Assembly (NCBI RefSeq): GCF_012927245.1
Contig: NZ_JABBGE010000001.1
Location: 1,224,274-1,288,273, forward strand
DNA: 64,000 nt
Direction: 5' to 3'
From: Streptomyces sp. R302
GTDB lineage: Bacteria; Actinomycetota; Actinomycetes; Streptomycetales; Streptomycetaceae
Positions within the stretch are counted from its first letter, which is position 1. Each line of letters begins with the position of its first letter. The notes beneath the pieces were generated by a model, which ran no database searches, was not told where the DNA came from, and was given only the letters and a program-made list of their open reading frames with translations. Positions 34,628-43,393 of the stretch are shown in pieces. A program made the translations under genes and the position numbers.

Positions 34628-36276
34628 GCACCCTCGCCACCGCGCCCGCCCTGCTCGCCGCCGGCAACGCCACCACCGAGCACCGGCCGCTGATCATCGG
34701 CCTCTTCGCCGCCTTCGTGATCGCCACCCTCGCCATCACCGTCTGGGCCGGCCGGCAGACCCGCAGCGCCGCCGACTTCTACGCCGGCGGCGGCCAGTTC
34801 ACCGGCTTCCAGAACGGCCTCGCGATCTCCGGCGACTACATGTCCGCCGCGTCCTTCCTCGGCATCTCCGGCGCCATCGCCCTCTACGGCTACGACGGCT
34901 TCCTCTACTCCATCGGCTTCCTCGTCGCCTGGCTCGTCGCCCTGCTCCTGGTCGCCGAACCGCTGCGCAACTCCGGCCGCTTCACCATGGGCGACGTCCT
35001 CGCCTACCGGATGCGCCAGCGCCCGGTCCGCACCGCGGCCGGCACCTCCACCATCGTCGTCTCGATCTTCTACCTGCTCGCCCAGATGGCCGGAGCCGGC
35101 GTCCTCGTCTCGCTGCTCCTCGGCATCACCAGCGACGGCGGCAAGATCGCGATCGTCGCCCTGGTCGGCGTCCTGATGATCGTCTACGTCACCATCGGCG
35201 GCATGAAGGGCACCACCTGGGTGCAGATGGTGAAGGCGGTGCTGCTCATCGCGGGCACCGTCCTCATCACCTTCCTCATCCTGCTGAAGTTCGACTTCAA
35301 CCTCTCCGACCTGCTCGGCGCCGCCGCCACCAACAGCGGCAAGGGCGAGGCGTTCCTGGAGCCCGGCCTCAAGTACGGCGTCAGCGCCGTCTCGAAGCTG
35401 GACTTCCTCTCCCTCGGCATCGCCCTCGTCCTCGGCACCGCCGGCCTGCCGCACATCCTGATCCGCTTCTACACGGTGCCGACCGCCCAGGCCGCCCGTA
35501 AGTCGGTCAACTGGGCCATCGGCATCATCGGCGCCTTCTACCTGATGACCATCGTCCTCGGCTTCGGCGCCGCCGCCCTGCTCGGCAGCGACACGATCAT
35601 GGCCTCCAACAAGGCGGGCAACACGGCGGCCCCGCTCACCGCCATGGAAGTCGGCGGCGGCGCCGACTCCACCACCGGCGCCATCCTCCTCGCCGTCATC
35701 TCCGCCGTCGCCTTCGCCACCATCCTGGCCGTGGTCGCCGGACTGACCCTCGCCTCCTCCTCGTCCTTCGCGCACGACATCTACGCCAACGTGATCAAGC
35801 GCGGGAAGGCCACCGAGAAGCAGGAGATGCGGGCGGCCCGCTGGTCCACCGTCTTCATCGGCATCGTCTCGATCGGCCTCGGCGCCCTCGCCCGCGACCT
35901 CAACGTCGCCGGCCTGGTCGCCCTCGCCTTCGCGGTCGCCGCCTCGGCCAACCTGCCGACGATCCTCTACTCGCTCTTCTGGAAGAGGTTCACCACCCAG
36001 GGCGCGCTCTGGTCGATCTACGGCGGCCTGATCTCCTCCGTCGTCCTCGTCCTCTTCTCCCCGGTCGTCTCCGGCAAGCCGAGCTCCATGTTCAAGGGCG
36101 TCGACTTCCACTGGTTCCCGCTGGAGAACCCGGGCCTGGTCTCCATCCCGCTCGGCTTCCTCCTCGGCTGGCTCGGCTCGCTCCTCTCCAAGGAGGAGCC
36201 GGACCAGGGCAAGTACGCCGAGCTGGAGGTCAAGTCCCTCACCGGCATCGGCACCGCCGCCGCGGTCAAGCACTGA
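34624..36276 (+). CDS. Sodium/solute symporter, ActP-like acetate permease
   Basis: The 550-aa protein has about 13 membrane helices and the SSF family features ADFYAGGGQFTGFQNGLAISGDYMSAASFLG in parts (residues 47-76), AQMAGAGVLV near 155, and GTAGLPHILIRFYTVP near 275. Members import acetate and other short monocarboxylates with a cation. It is coupled to the DUF485 gene and followed by a strong hairpin. The two form a complete operon. Substrate is inferred from family resemblance to ActP. Confidence 0.92.
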   Translation: MSTLATAPALLAAGNATTEHRPLIIGLFAAFVIATLAITVWAGRQTRSAADFYAGGGQFTGFQNGLAISGDYMSAASFLGISGAIALYGYDGFLYSIGFLVAWLVALLLVAEPLRNSGRFTMGDVLAYRMRQRPVRTAAGTSTIVVSIFYLLAQMAGAGVLVSLLLGITSDGGKIAIVALVGVLMIVYVTIGGMKGTTWVQMVKAVLLIAGTVLITFLILLKFDFNLSDLLGAAATNSGKGEAFLEPGLKYGVSAVSKLDFLSLGIALVLGTAGLPHILIRFYTVPTAQAARKSVNWAIGIIGAFYLMTIVLGFGAAALLGSDTIMASNKAGNTAAPLTAMEVGGGADSTTGAILLAVISAVAFATILAVVAGLTLASSSSFAHDIYANVIKRGKATEKQEMRAARWSTVFIGIVSIGLGALARDLNVAGLVALAFAVAASANLPTILYSLFWKRFTTQGALWSIYGGLISSVVLVLFSPVVSGKPSSMFKGVDFHWFPLENPGLVSIPLGFLLGWLGSLLSKEEPDQGKYAELEVKSLTGIGTAAAVKH

Positions 36277-36314
36277 CCGCAGCGCGGCCGGTCGTATACG
36301 GTCCGCAACGAGCC

Positions 36315-36350
36315 GCCGGCCGCGTCGTAGAGTTCTACGACGCGGCCGGC
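36315..36350 (+). terminator. Perfect hairpin terminator after the symporter
   Basis: GCCGGCCGCGTCGTAG (36315-36330) pairs perfectly with CTACGACGCGGCCGGC (36335-36350) around AGTT, a 16-bp stem. It lies 38 bp after the symporter stop. Confidence 0.85.
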
Positions 36351-36442
36351 GCCGTCCTCGTGACAATCGGCCCGTGCCCGATGTCCGAGCGGTCGCGTAG
36401 GCTCGAAAAAAGAAGCGAACCTGGAGAAGGGGAGGGGGACCT

Positions 36443-37441
36443 GTGCTCCTCGACACGTACGGCCGAGTCGCCACCGACCTGCGCGTTTCCCTCACCGATC
36501 GGTGCAATCTGCGCTGCACCTACTGCATGCCCGAAGAGGGACTGCAGTGGCTGGCCAAGCCGGACCTGCTCACCGACGACGAGATCGTCCGGCTGATCCG
36601 GATCGCCGTCACCGACCTCGGGGTCACCGAGGTCCGCTTCACCGGCGGCGAGCCGCTGCTCCGCCCCGGCCTCGTCGGGATCGTCGAGCGCTGCGCCGCC
36701 CTGGAGCCCCGCCCGAGGATGTCCCTGACGACCAACGGCATCGGGCTGAAGCGCACCGCCACCGCCCTCAAGGCCGCGGGCCTCGACCGGGTCAACGTCT
36801 CCCTCGACACCCTGCGCCCCGAGGTCTTCAAGACCCTCACCCGCCGCGACCGCCACCAGGACGTCCTCGACGGCATGGCCGCCGCCCGCGAGGCCGGCCT
36901 CACCCCGGTGAAGGTCAACGCCGTCCTGATGCCGGGGCTCAACGAGGACGAGGCCCCCGACCTGCTCGCCTGGGCGGTCGCGGAGGGGTACGAGCTCCGC
37001 TTCATCGAGCAGATGCCCCTCGACGCCCAGCACGGCTGGAAGCGCGACGGCATGATCACCGCCGGGGACATCCTGGAGTCCCTCCGCACCCGCTTCACCC
37101 TCACCCCCGAGGGCTCCGACGAGCGCGGCTCCGCCCCGGCCGAGCGCTGGGTCGTCGACGGCGGGCCCCACACGGTCGGCGTCATCGCCTCCGTGACCCG
37201 CCCGTTCTGCCGGGCCTGCGACCGCACCCGGCTCACCGCCGACGGCCAGATCCGCACCTGCCTCTTCGCCACCGAGGAGACCGACCTGCGGGCCGCGCTC
37301 CGCTCGGAGGCCCCGTCCGCATCGGATGCGGCCGTCGCCGAGCTGTGGAAGAAGGCGATGTGGGGGAAGAAGGCGGGCTCGGGCCTCGACGACCCGAGCT
37401 TCCTGCAGCCCGACCGCCCGATGTCAGCGATCGGCGGCTGA
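36443..37441 (+). CDS. moaA: GTP 3',8-cyclase MoaA (molybdopterin biosynthesis)
   Basis: The 332-aa radical-SAM enzyme has the N-terminal cluster motif CNLRCTYC (about residues 17-24). It has GGEP (near 72), LTTNG (near 96), and the C-terminal second cluster region CRACDRTRLTADGQIRTC (near 255-272). It rearranges GTP to 3',8-cyclo-dihydro-GTP with MoaC. The GTG start follows GAAGGGGAGGGGGAC. No other mo genes are adjacent. The C-terminal Gly-Gly required for MoaA activity is present (AIGG). Confidence 0.95.
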   Translation: MLLDTYGRVATDLRVSLTDRCNLRCTYCMPEEGLQWLAKPDLLTDDEIVRLIRIAVTDLGVTEVRFTGGEPLLRPGLVGIVERCAALEPRPRMSLTTNGIGLKRTATALKAAGLDRVNVSLDTLRPEVFKTLTRRDRHQDVLDGMAAAREAGLTPVKVNAVLMPGLNEDEAPDLLAWAVAEGYELRFIEQMPLDAQHGWKRDGMITAGDILESLRTRFTLTPEGSDERGSAPAERWVVDGGPHTVGVIASVTRPFCRACDRTRLTADGQIRTCLFATEETDLRAALRSEAPSASDAAVAELWKKAMWGKKAGSGLDDPSFLQPDRPMSAIGG

Positions 37442-37448
37442 GCCGGGG

Positions 37449-37667
37449 TCAGTCGTCTTCGGCGGGCTCCCACTCGGCGAAGGGCACGACGTCCTTCAGG
37501 AAGCCCCGCACGCCCAGGAACTGCGAGAGGTGCTCGCGGTGTTCCTCACAGGCGAGCCAGGTCTTGCGCCGCTCCGGCGTGTGCAGCTTGGGGTTGTTCC
37601 ACGCGAGGACCCAGACGGCGTCGGCGCGGCAGCCCTTGGCGGAACAGATCGGCTTCTCTTCGCTCAC
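37449..37667 (-). CDS. Small conserved protein with possible Cys/His metal site
   Basis: From GTG 37665-37667 the product is 72 aa, starting VSEEKPICSAKGCRADAVWVLAWNN in parts. It contains CSAKGC, then CEEHREHL in a spacing that could bind zinc, and ends FAEWEPAEDD. I recognise it as a conserved actinobacterial hypothetical without known function. Its stop is eight bases from the convergent moaA stop, so no terminator separates them. The ribosome-binding site is weak. Confidence 0.75.
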   Translation of the reverse strand: MSEEKPICSAKGCRADAVWVLAWNNPKLHTPERRKTWLACEEHREHLSQFLGVRGFLKDVVPFAEWEPAEDD

Positions 37668-37689
37668 CTGATCATTGTCCAGCAAGGGC

Positions 37690-37725
37690 GATGCCGAGCA
37701 GCCACGGGGGGAGCTGCCCGGCATC
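37690..37725 (-). terminator. Imperfect hairpin downstream of the DUF3099 gene
   Basis: GATGCCG (37690-37696) and CGGCATC (37719-37725) form a 7-bp stem extended by CAGC/GCTG across an internal loop. It lies downstream of the minus-strand DUF3099 gene and may terminate it, or belong to the leader of the small gene at 37667. The rest of 37668-37881 shows no gene. Confidence 0.4.
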
Positions 37726-37881
37726 GGTCCGTCGCTCCGACGGGGGATGCGGAGCGCGTACGCAGTATGTCACGGCACCCTGGGTGCGGTGCACCGGAAC
37801 CTCGTGATTGATCTGAGCTTTTCTTGAGGTTCCCGACGGCGTCGCCATGACGTTCCGTCACCAGGGCGGGTCCGCCCCCGA

Positions 37882-38220
37882 TCAGCCCTGCCCGGACGGG
37901 CGTTCCGCTCCGGATTCCGCTCCGCCCTCGCCGAGGGCGGGACGCACCGGCGAGGGCAGGAAGGTCGACGGGAGCGCGGGCGCGGACTCGCGGCCCGCGT
38001 TCGCGATCACCACCGCGACGTACGGCAGCAGCACCCCGAGCGCGAGCGCCACGACCGCGACGTGCCGTTCCACGTTCCACAGCACCGCGGCCGCGATCAC
38101 GGAGAGCGTCCGGACCGACATGGAGATGACGTACCGCCGCTGCCTGCCCCGGACGTCGTCCGCGAGCCCCTGCCGGGCCCCGGTGATCCGGAAGACCTCG
38201 GGTCCCCCTCGCTTCCGCAT
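37882..38220 (-). CDS. DUF3099 domain membrane protein
   Basis: From ATG 38218-38220 the product is 112 aa. It contains FRITGARQGLADDVRGRQRRYVISMSVRT in parts (residues 9-37), the DUF3099 signature, and two helices (VRTLSVIAAAVLWNVERHV and VVALALGVLLPYVAVVIANA). A Pro/Gly/Glu-rich tail follows. An upstream in-frame ATG at 38334 would add 38 residues of Arg/Gly-rich sequence unlike the family, so it was not chosen. Function unknown. Confidence 0.8.
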   Translation of the reverse strand: MRKRGGPEVFRITGARQGLADDVRGRQRRYVISMSVRTLSVIAAAVLWNVERHVAVVALALGVLLPYVAVVIANAGRESAPALPSTFLPSPVRPALGEGGAESGAERPSGQG

Positions 38221-38389
38221 CGCGTTCCACCACCCGCCGCTCGTGCCGGAGCCTCCCCGGCCCGGACCTCGGACCACCGTACGCCCAGGCTCCCGGGCCG
38301 ACGAGACCGGGGCACGTACGGCGGCGTCCGACATGCGCCGTATGGCCGCCGGGTCGAGACTGGGGCCACATGCGCACGAGGAGGCGGAC

Positions 38390-38665
38390 ATGAGTTGGTT
38401 GTGGGCGATCATCGTCGGATTCGTCCTCGGTCTGATCGCGAAGGCGATCCTGCCGGGCAAGCAGCAGATCCCGCTCTGGCTGACGACGATCTTCGGCATC
38501 CTGGGCAGCATCCTGGGCAACGCGGTCGCCGGCTGGATCGGCGTCGAGGACACCCGGGGCATCGACTGGACGCGTCACCTGCTCCAACTCATCGGCGCCG
38601 TGGCCGTGGTGGGCGTCGGCGACATGCTCTGGGCCTCGATCAAGGGCAACAGACAGCGCGCCTGA
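38390..38665 (+). CDS. GlsB/YeaQ/YmgE family small membrane protein
   Basis: The 91-aa protein starts MSWLWAIIVGFVLGLIAKAILPG behind GAGGAGGCGG. It has three hydrophobic segments, including TTIFGILGSILGNAVAGWIG and LLQLIGAVAVVGVGDMLW. This is the transglycosylase-associated/GlsB stress-response family, whose molecular role is unclear. It is divergent from the DUF3099 gene and convergent with tyrS. Confidence 0.9.
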   Translation: MSWLWAIIVGFVLGLIAKAILPGKQQIPLWLTTIFGILGSILGNAVAGWIGVEDTRGIDWTRHLLQLIGAVAVVGVGDMLWASIKGNRQRA

Positions 38666-38703
38666 CGCGGGCGCGGGCACACACCGGAGGCCCGGTACCG
38701 CGG

Positions 38704-38759
38704 GACACACATCGGAGGCCCGGTACGGCAGTCGCCGTACCGGGCCTCCGATGTGTGTC
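38704..38759. terminator. 26-bp perfect hairpin between glsB-like gene and tyrS
   Basis: The arms 38704-38729 and 38734-38759 are fully complementary (GACACACATCGGAGGCCCGG... against its reverse complement), with loop AGTC. A third, imperfect copy of the left arm is found 28 bp upstream (about 38678-38703). It can act as a terminator for both convergent genes. Confidence 0.85.
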
Positions 38760-38770
38760 GTGTCCGGCGG

Positions 38771-40036
38771 TCAGCCGGTGTACTCGATCGCCGCCAGGTT
38801 CTTCTTGCCGCGCCGCAGCACCAGCCACCGCCCGTGCAGCAGCTCGCCGGCCTCGACGACGGCGTCCTCGGCGGTCACCTTCACGTTGTTCACGTAGGCG
38901 CCGCCCTCCTTCACCGTCCGCCGCGCGGCCGACTTGCTCGCCACCAGACCGACCTCGGCGAACAGGTCCACGACCTGGCCGAGCTCGCTCACGCGCGCGT
39001 GCGGCAGCTCGGAGAGCGCGGCGGCCAGCGTCGGCTCGTCGAGCCCGGCCAGGTCGCCCTGCCCGAACAGCGCCCTGGAGGCGTCGATGACGGCCGCGCA
39101 CTGCTCGGCGCCGTGCACCAGCGTGGTGAGCTCCTCGGCGAGCGCCCGCTGGGCGGCCCGCGCCTGCGGCCGCTCGGCGGTCTGCGCCTCCAGCTCCTCC
39201 AGCTCCTCGCGGGACCTGAAGGAGAGGATCCGCATGTACGTCGAGATGTCGCGGTCGTCCACGTTCAGCCAGAACTGGTAGAACGCGTACGGCGTGGTCA
39301 TCTCCGGGTCCAGCCAGACGGCGCCGCTCTCGGTCTTGCCGAACTTGGTGCCGTCCGCCTTGACCATCAGCGGCGTGGCGAGCGCGTGGACCTCGGCGCC
39401 CGGCTCCAGGCGGTGGATCAGGTCGAGCCCGGCCACCAGGTTGCCCCACTGGTCGGAGCCGCCCTGCTGGAGCGTGCAGCCGTACCGCCGGTACAGCTCC
39501 AGGAAGTCCATGCCCTGGAGCAGCTGGTAGCTGAACTCGGTGTAGCTGATGCCCTGCTCGGACTCCAGGCGGCGGGCCACGGAGTCCTTGGTCAGCATCT
39601 TGTTGACCCGGAAGTGCTTGCCGATGTCCCGCAGGAACTCGATCGCCGACAGGCCGGCGGTCCAGTCCAGGTTGTTCACCATGACCGCCGCGTTCTCCCC
39701 CTCGAAGGAGAGGAAGGGCTCGATCTGGGAACGCAGCCGGTTCACCCAGTTCGCGACCGTCTCCGGGTCGTTCAGGGTGCGCTCGGCGGTCGGACGCGGG
39801 TCGCCGATCTGGCCGGTGGCCCCGCCGACCAGCGCCAGCGGCCGGTGCCCGGCCTGCTGGAGCCGGCGGACGGTGAGCACCTGGACCAGGTGGCCGACGT
39901 GGAGGCTGGCCGCGGTCGGGTCGAAACCGCAATAGAACGTCACGGGACCGTCCGCGAGCGCCTTGCGCAGGGCGTCCTCGTCGGTGGACTGGGCGAAGAG
40001 CCCACGCCACTTCAGCTCGTCGACGATGTCCGTCAC
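38771..40036 (-). CDS. tyrS: Tyrosyl-tRNA synthetase
   Basis: The 421-aa class I synthetase has [17 protein letters not shown] near residues 35-50, with HVGH as the HIGH motif. It has QGGSDQWGN near 190 (tyrosine and ATP site) and KFGKTESG near 230 (KMSKS equivalent). The C-terminal S4-like RNA-binding domain spans about 355-420 ([21 protein letters not shown]). It charges tRNA-Tyr. No T-box is visible upstream: the next gene ends 52 bp before it. Confidence 0.97.
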   Translation of the reverse strand: MTDIVDELKWRGLFAQSTDEDALRKALADGPVTFYCGFDPTAASLHVGHLVQVLTVRRLQQAGHRPLALVGGATGQIGDPRPTAERTLNDPETVANWVNRLRSQIEPFLSFEGENAAVMVNNLDWTAGLSAIEFLRDIGKHFRVNKMLTKDSVARRLESEQGISYTEFSYQLLQGMDFLELYRRYGCTLQQGGSDQWGNLVAGLDLIHRLEPGAEVHALATPLMVKADGTKFGKTESGAVWLDPEMTTPYAFYQFWLNVDDRDISTYMRILSFRSREELEELEAQTAERPQARAAQRALAEELTTLVHGAEQCAAVIDASRALFGQGDLAGLDEPTLAAALSELPHARVSELGQVVDLFAEVGLVASKSAARRTVKEGGAYVNNVKVTAEDAVVEAGELLHGRWLVLRRGKKNLAAIEYTG

Positions 40037-40087
40037 GGTCGTCAGTCTCCTCGGATCGTTGCTTGCAGACAGCCCAGTCTAGGCGGG

Positions 40088-41479
40088 TCAGACGCCCTTG
40101 CTGACCGAGCTCATGTTGAAGTCCGGCACCCGCAGCGCGGGCATCGCGGCCCGGGTGAACCAGTCGCTCCACTCGCGCGGCAGGGTCCGCTCCGTCCGGC
40201 CCGCCTCGGTGGCCCGCGACAGCAGGTCCACCGGGGACTCGTTGAACCGGAAGTTGTTGACCTCGCCGACCACCTCGCCGTTCTCGACCAGGTAGACGCC
40301 GTCCCGGGTCAGGCCGGTGAGCAGCAGCGTCGCCGGGTCGACCTCGCGGATGTACCAGAGGCAGGTGAGCAGCAGCCCGCGCTCGGTGGCGGCCACCATC
40401 TCCTCCAGGGAGCGGTCGCCGCCGCCGTCCAGGATGAGGTTCCCCGCGCCGGGCGCCACCGGCATGCCGGTGAGGCCGGCCGTGTGCCGGGTGGTGATCA
40501 GCCGGTCGAGCGCGCCGGCCCGCACCCACTCCACCGGGCCGACGGGCAGGCCGTTGTCGAAGACCGACTCGTCGTCGCCGGAGGCGTGCGCGATCACGAA
40601 GGGCGCGGACTCCAGGCCCGGCTCGTTCGGGTCGCTGCGCAGGGTCAGCGGCAGCGGCGAGAGGGTCTCGCCGAGCCGGGTGCCGCCGCCGGGCCGGGAG
40701 AAGACCGTACGGCCCTCCACCGCGTCCCGGGCCATCGACGACCACAGCTGGTAGATCAGCAGGTCGGCGACGGCGGTCGGCGGCAGCAGCGTCTCGTACC
40801 GGCCGGCCGGCAGCTCGATCCGCCGCTCGGCCCAGCCGAGGCGGACCGCGAGCTCGGCGTCGAGCGCGGCCGGGTCGACGTCCTTGAAGTCGCGGGTGGA
40901 GCGCCCGGCCCAGGCGGAGCGCGAGCGGTCGGGCGACTTGGCGTTGAGCTCCAGGGTGCCGTTGGGCTGGTCGTGCCGCAGCCGCAGCCCGGTCGAGGTG
41001 CCCAGGTAGGTGGAGGTCAGCTCGTGGTTCGCGAAGCCGTACAGCTCCCGGCCGCCGGCACGCGCGCGTGCGAAGGCCTCGCCGAGCGCCGGCGCGAAGT
41101 CGGCGAAGACGGCGGAGGAGGTCTCGGCGGGCGCGTCGGTGAAGTCGGGGGAGGAGGGCACGCCCTCGACGAGCGGCTGCGCGTCCTCGGCGGGCCCGGC
41201 CGCCCGCGCCGCCTCCTCGGCCGCCCGCACCAGCGGCTCCAGGTCGTCGGCGGTCACGGCCGCGCGCGACACCACGCCGGAGGCGGTGCCCTCGGCGCCG
41301 TCGACGGTGGCGATCACGGTGAGGGTACGGCCCCGGGTCACGCCGTTCGTGGTGAGCGCGTTGCCCGCCCAGCGCAGGTTGGCCGAGGAGTCCTCGTCCG
41401 CGATGACGACACACCCGTCCGCGCGGGACAGTTCGAGCGCCCGCTCGACGATCTCGTACGGCTTGCTGACGCGGCTCAT
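40088..41479 (-). CDS. TldD/PmbA family protein, PmbA-like subunit
   Basis: The 463-aa protein starts MSRVSKPYEIVERALELSRADG at ATG 41477-41479. It has features of PmbA (TldE): an N-terminal alpha/beta domain with NLRWAGNALTTNGV near 35, and GLTGMPVAPGAGNLILDGG near 340-358. The metal-binding HExxxH of TldD is absent, as expected for the non-catalytic partner. TldD/TldE heterodimers degrade unfolded peptides and process some RiPPs. Its 5' end carries a 30-bp copy of the tldD 3' end, 119 bp away. Confidence 0.9.
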   Translation of the reverse strand: MSRVSKPYEIVERALELSRADGCVVIADEDSSANLRWAGNALTTNGVTRGRTLTVIATVDGAEGTASGVVSRAAVTADDLEPLVRAAEEAARAAGPAEDAQPLVEGVPSSPDFTDAPAETSSAVFADFAPALGEAFARARAGGRELYGFANHELTSTYLGTSTGLRLRHDQPNGTLELNAKSPDRSRSAWAGRSTRDFKDVDPAALDAELAVRLGWAERRIELPAGRYETLLPPTAVADLLIYQLWSSMARDAVEGRTVFSRPGGGTRLGETLSPLPLTLRSDPNEPGLESAPFVIAHASGDDESVFDNGLPVGPVEWVRAGALDRLITTRHTAGLTGMPVAPGAGNLILDGGGDRSLEEMVAATERGLLLTCLWYIREVDPATLLLTGLTRDGVYLVENGEVVGEVNNFRFNESPVDLLSRATEAGRTERTLPREWSDWFTRAAMPALRVPDFNMSSVSKGV

Positions 41480-41624
41480 CGACCGGCCTCCTGCGTGGTG
41501 TTCAGACTGTGCTTGCCCGGGGGGCACTGCATCCGATTGCTGCTCCGCAGCGGGCCGGACCCCCAGCAGAGGGGCCCGTGCGTGGTGGATCCGGTCATCG
41601 ACCGGCCTCCTGCGTGGTGTTCAG
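41476..41624. repeat. 30-bp direct repeats flanking an 89-bp insert between tldD and the PmbA gene
   Basis: The identical 30-bp sequences at 41476-41505 and 41595-41624 contain TCGACCGGCCTCCTGCGTGG. One spans the tldD stop, the other the PmbA-gene start. In between, 41506-41594 is unrelated to either gene and holds small hairpins (CCCC...GGGG near 41570-41573). Without the insert, the tldD stop and the next ATG would overlap (ATGA). Confidence 0.85.
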
Positions 41625-43118
41625 GATGTTGACGCCCCGGAAGAGGGCGGAGGGGCAGCCGTGGGAGACGGCCGCGACCTGGCCCGGCTGGGCCTTGCCG
41701 CAGTTGAAGGCGCCGCCGAGGACGTACGTCTGCGGGCCGCCGACCTGCTCCATCGAGCCCCAGAAGTCGGTGGTGGTGGCCTGGTACGCCACGTCCCGCA
41801 GCTGCCCGGCGAGCCGGCCGTTCTCGATGCGGAAGAAGCGCTGGCCGGTGAACTGGAAGTTGTACCGCTGCATGTCGATCGACCAGGACCGGTCGCCGAC
41901 CACGTAGATGCCCCGCTCGACGCCGCCGATCAGGTCCTCCGTCGACAGGCCGCCCGGATCGGGCTTGAGCGAGACGTTCGCCATCCGCTGCACCGGCACG
42001 TGCCCGGGGGAGTCGGCGAACGCGCAGCCGTTGGACCGCCCGAGGCCGGTGAGCTTCGCGATCCGCCGGTCCAGCTGGTAGCCGACGAGCGTGCCGTCCT
42101 TCACCAGGTCCCAGGACTGCGCCTCGACGCCCTCGTCGTCGAAGCCGACGGTCGCGAGGCCGTGCTCGGCCGTGCGGTCACCGGTCACGTTCATCACCGA
42201 GGAGCCGTACGCCAGCTTGCCCAGCTGGTCGAAGGTGGCGAAGGAGGTGCCCGCGTACGCCGCCTCGTAGCCGAGCGCCCGGTCCAGCTCGGTGGCGTGG
42301 CCGATCGACTCGTGGATCGTCAGCCACAGGTTCGACGGGTCGACGACCAGGTCGTAGCGGCCGGCCTCGACGCTCGGCGCCCGCATCTTCTCGGCGAGCA
42401 GCTCCGGGATCTCCTCCAGCTCCTTGTCCCAGTCCCAGCCGGTCCCGGTGAGGTACTCCCAGCCCCGGCCGACCGGCGGCGCGACGGTCCGCATCGAGTC
42501 GAACTCGCCGGTCGTGCCGTCCACCGCGATCGCCGTGAGCTCCGGGTGGAGCCGCACCCGCTGCTGGGTGGTCACGGTGCCCGCCGTGTCCGCGTAGAAC
42601 TTGTTCTCGAAGACCGTGAGCAGCGAGGCGTCCACGTGCGCCACCCCGTCGGCCCGCAGCAGCCGCGCCGACCAGTCGGCGAGCAGCGCGCTCTTCTCCT
42701 CGGCCGGCACGGAGAACGGGTCGATCTCGTACGAGGAGATCCACGTCCGGTCGGCGTGCACCGGCTCCGCCGCCAGCTCCACCCTCTCGTCCGACCCGGC
42801 CGCGGCGATGACCCGCGCGGACAGCTTGGCCATGGCGACCGCCTGGGAGGCGACCTTCGCCGCCCCGTCCATCGTCAGGTCGACCCCGGAGGCGAAGCCC
42901 CAGGCGCCGCCGTGCACGACCCGCACCGCGTAGCCGAGGTCGGTGGTGTCCGACGACCCCGCCGACCTGGCGTCCCGCAGCCGCCAGGCGGCGGAGCGGA
43001 CCCTTTCGAGCCGGAAGTCGGCGTGCTCGGCGCCGAGCGTCCGAGCCCGCGCGAGCGCCGCGTCGGCGAGCGCCCTCAACGGCAGGGCATGGAAGTGTGG
43101 GTCGATCTGATGGACCAC
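41595..43118 (-). CDS. tldD: TldD family metalloprotease, catalytic subunit
   Basis: From GTG 43116-43118 the product is 507 aa, preceded by GAGG at suitable distance. The catalytic zinc motif HESIGHATELDRALGYEAAYAGTSFA in parts lies near residues 265-290 (HExxxH). Other TldD features are GCAFADSPGHVPVQRM near 365 and GVERGIYVVGDRSWSIDM near 400. It pairs with the PmbA-like subunit downstream. The complex has a role in peptide turnover and, in some bacteria, maturation of ribosomal peptides; no such precursor is seen nearby. Confidence 0.92.
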   Translation of the reverse strand: MVHQIDPHFHALPLRALADAALARARTLGAEHADFRLERVRSAAWRLRDARSAGSSDTTDLGYAVRVVHGGAWGFASGVDLTMDGAAKVASQAVAMAKLSARVIAAAGSDERVELAAEPVHADRTWISSYEIDPFSVPAEEKSALLADWSARLLRADGVAHVDASLLTVFENKFYADTAGTVTTQQRVRLHPELTAIAVDGTTGEFDSMRTVAPPVGRGWEYLTGTGWDWDKELEEIPELLAEKMRAPSVEAGRYDLVVDPSNLWLTIHESIGHATELDRALGYEAAYAGTSFATFDQLGKLAYGSSVMNVTGDRTAEHGLATVGFDDEGVEAQSWDLVKDGTLVGYQLDRRIAKLTGLGRSNGCAFADSPGHVPVQRMANVSLKPDPGGLSTEDLIGGVERGIYVVGDRSWSIDMQRYNFQFTGQRFFRIENGRLAGQLRDVAYQATTTDFWGSMEQVGGPQTYVLGGAFNCGKAQPGQVAAVSHGCPSALFRGVNILNTTQEAGR

Positions 43119-43393
43119 GAGCGGCCTCGCTCTCTGCGTGACGGGAACCTGCTGCGGTTGACGGGCAACCGGAAGTGAATCACGCCGCGCCGCCCCCACC
43201 GGCACATTTTTCCGCACCTCGGGCGGCGCCCGTGCCCGCTTCTCCGGCGTGTCCACGGCGCGTCCACCGCGCGCGGATCTGTAGGGATCCGACAGTGCCG
43301 CCCCCGCGCCACTGTCGGAGGCCGATTCTCCATGAGGTGGGCGCTACCGATAGGTTTTCGGGGTACCAGACCGCTGATCGAAAGGGTGATCCG

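Noticed and set aside
41595..43118. tldD/pmbA as maturation enzymes of a local RiPP cluster
   Set aside because: No precursor-like small gene, transporter or modification enzyme is adjacent; the pair is common in actinobacteria as housekeeping genes.
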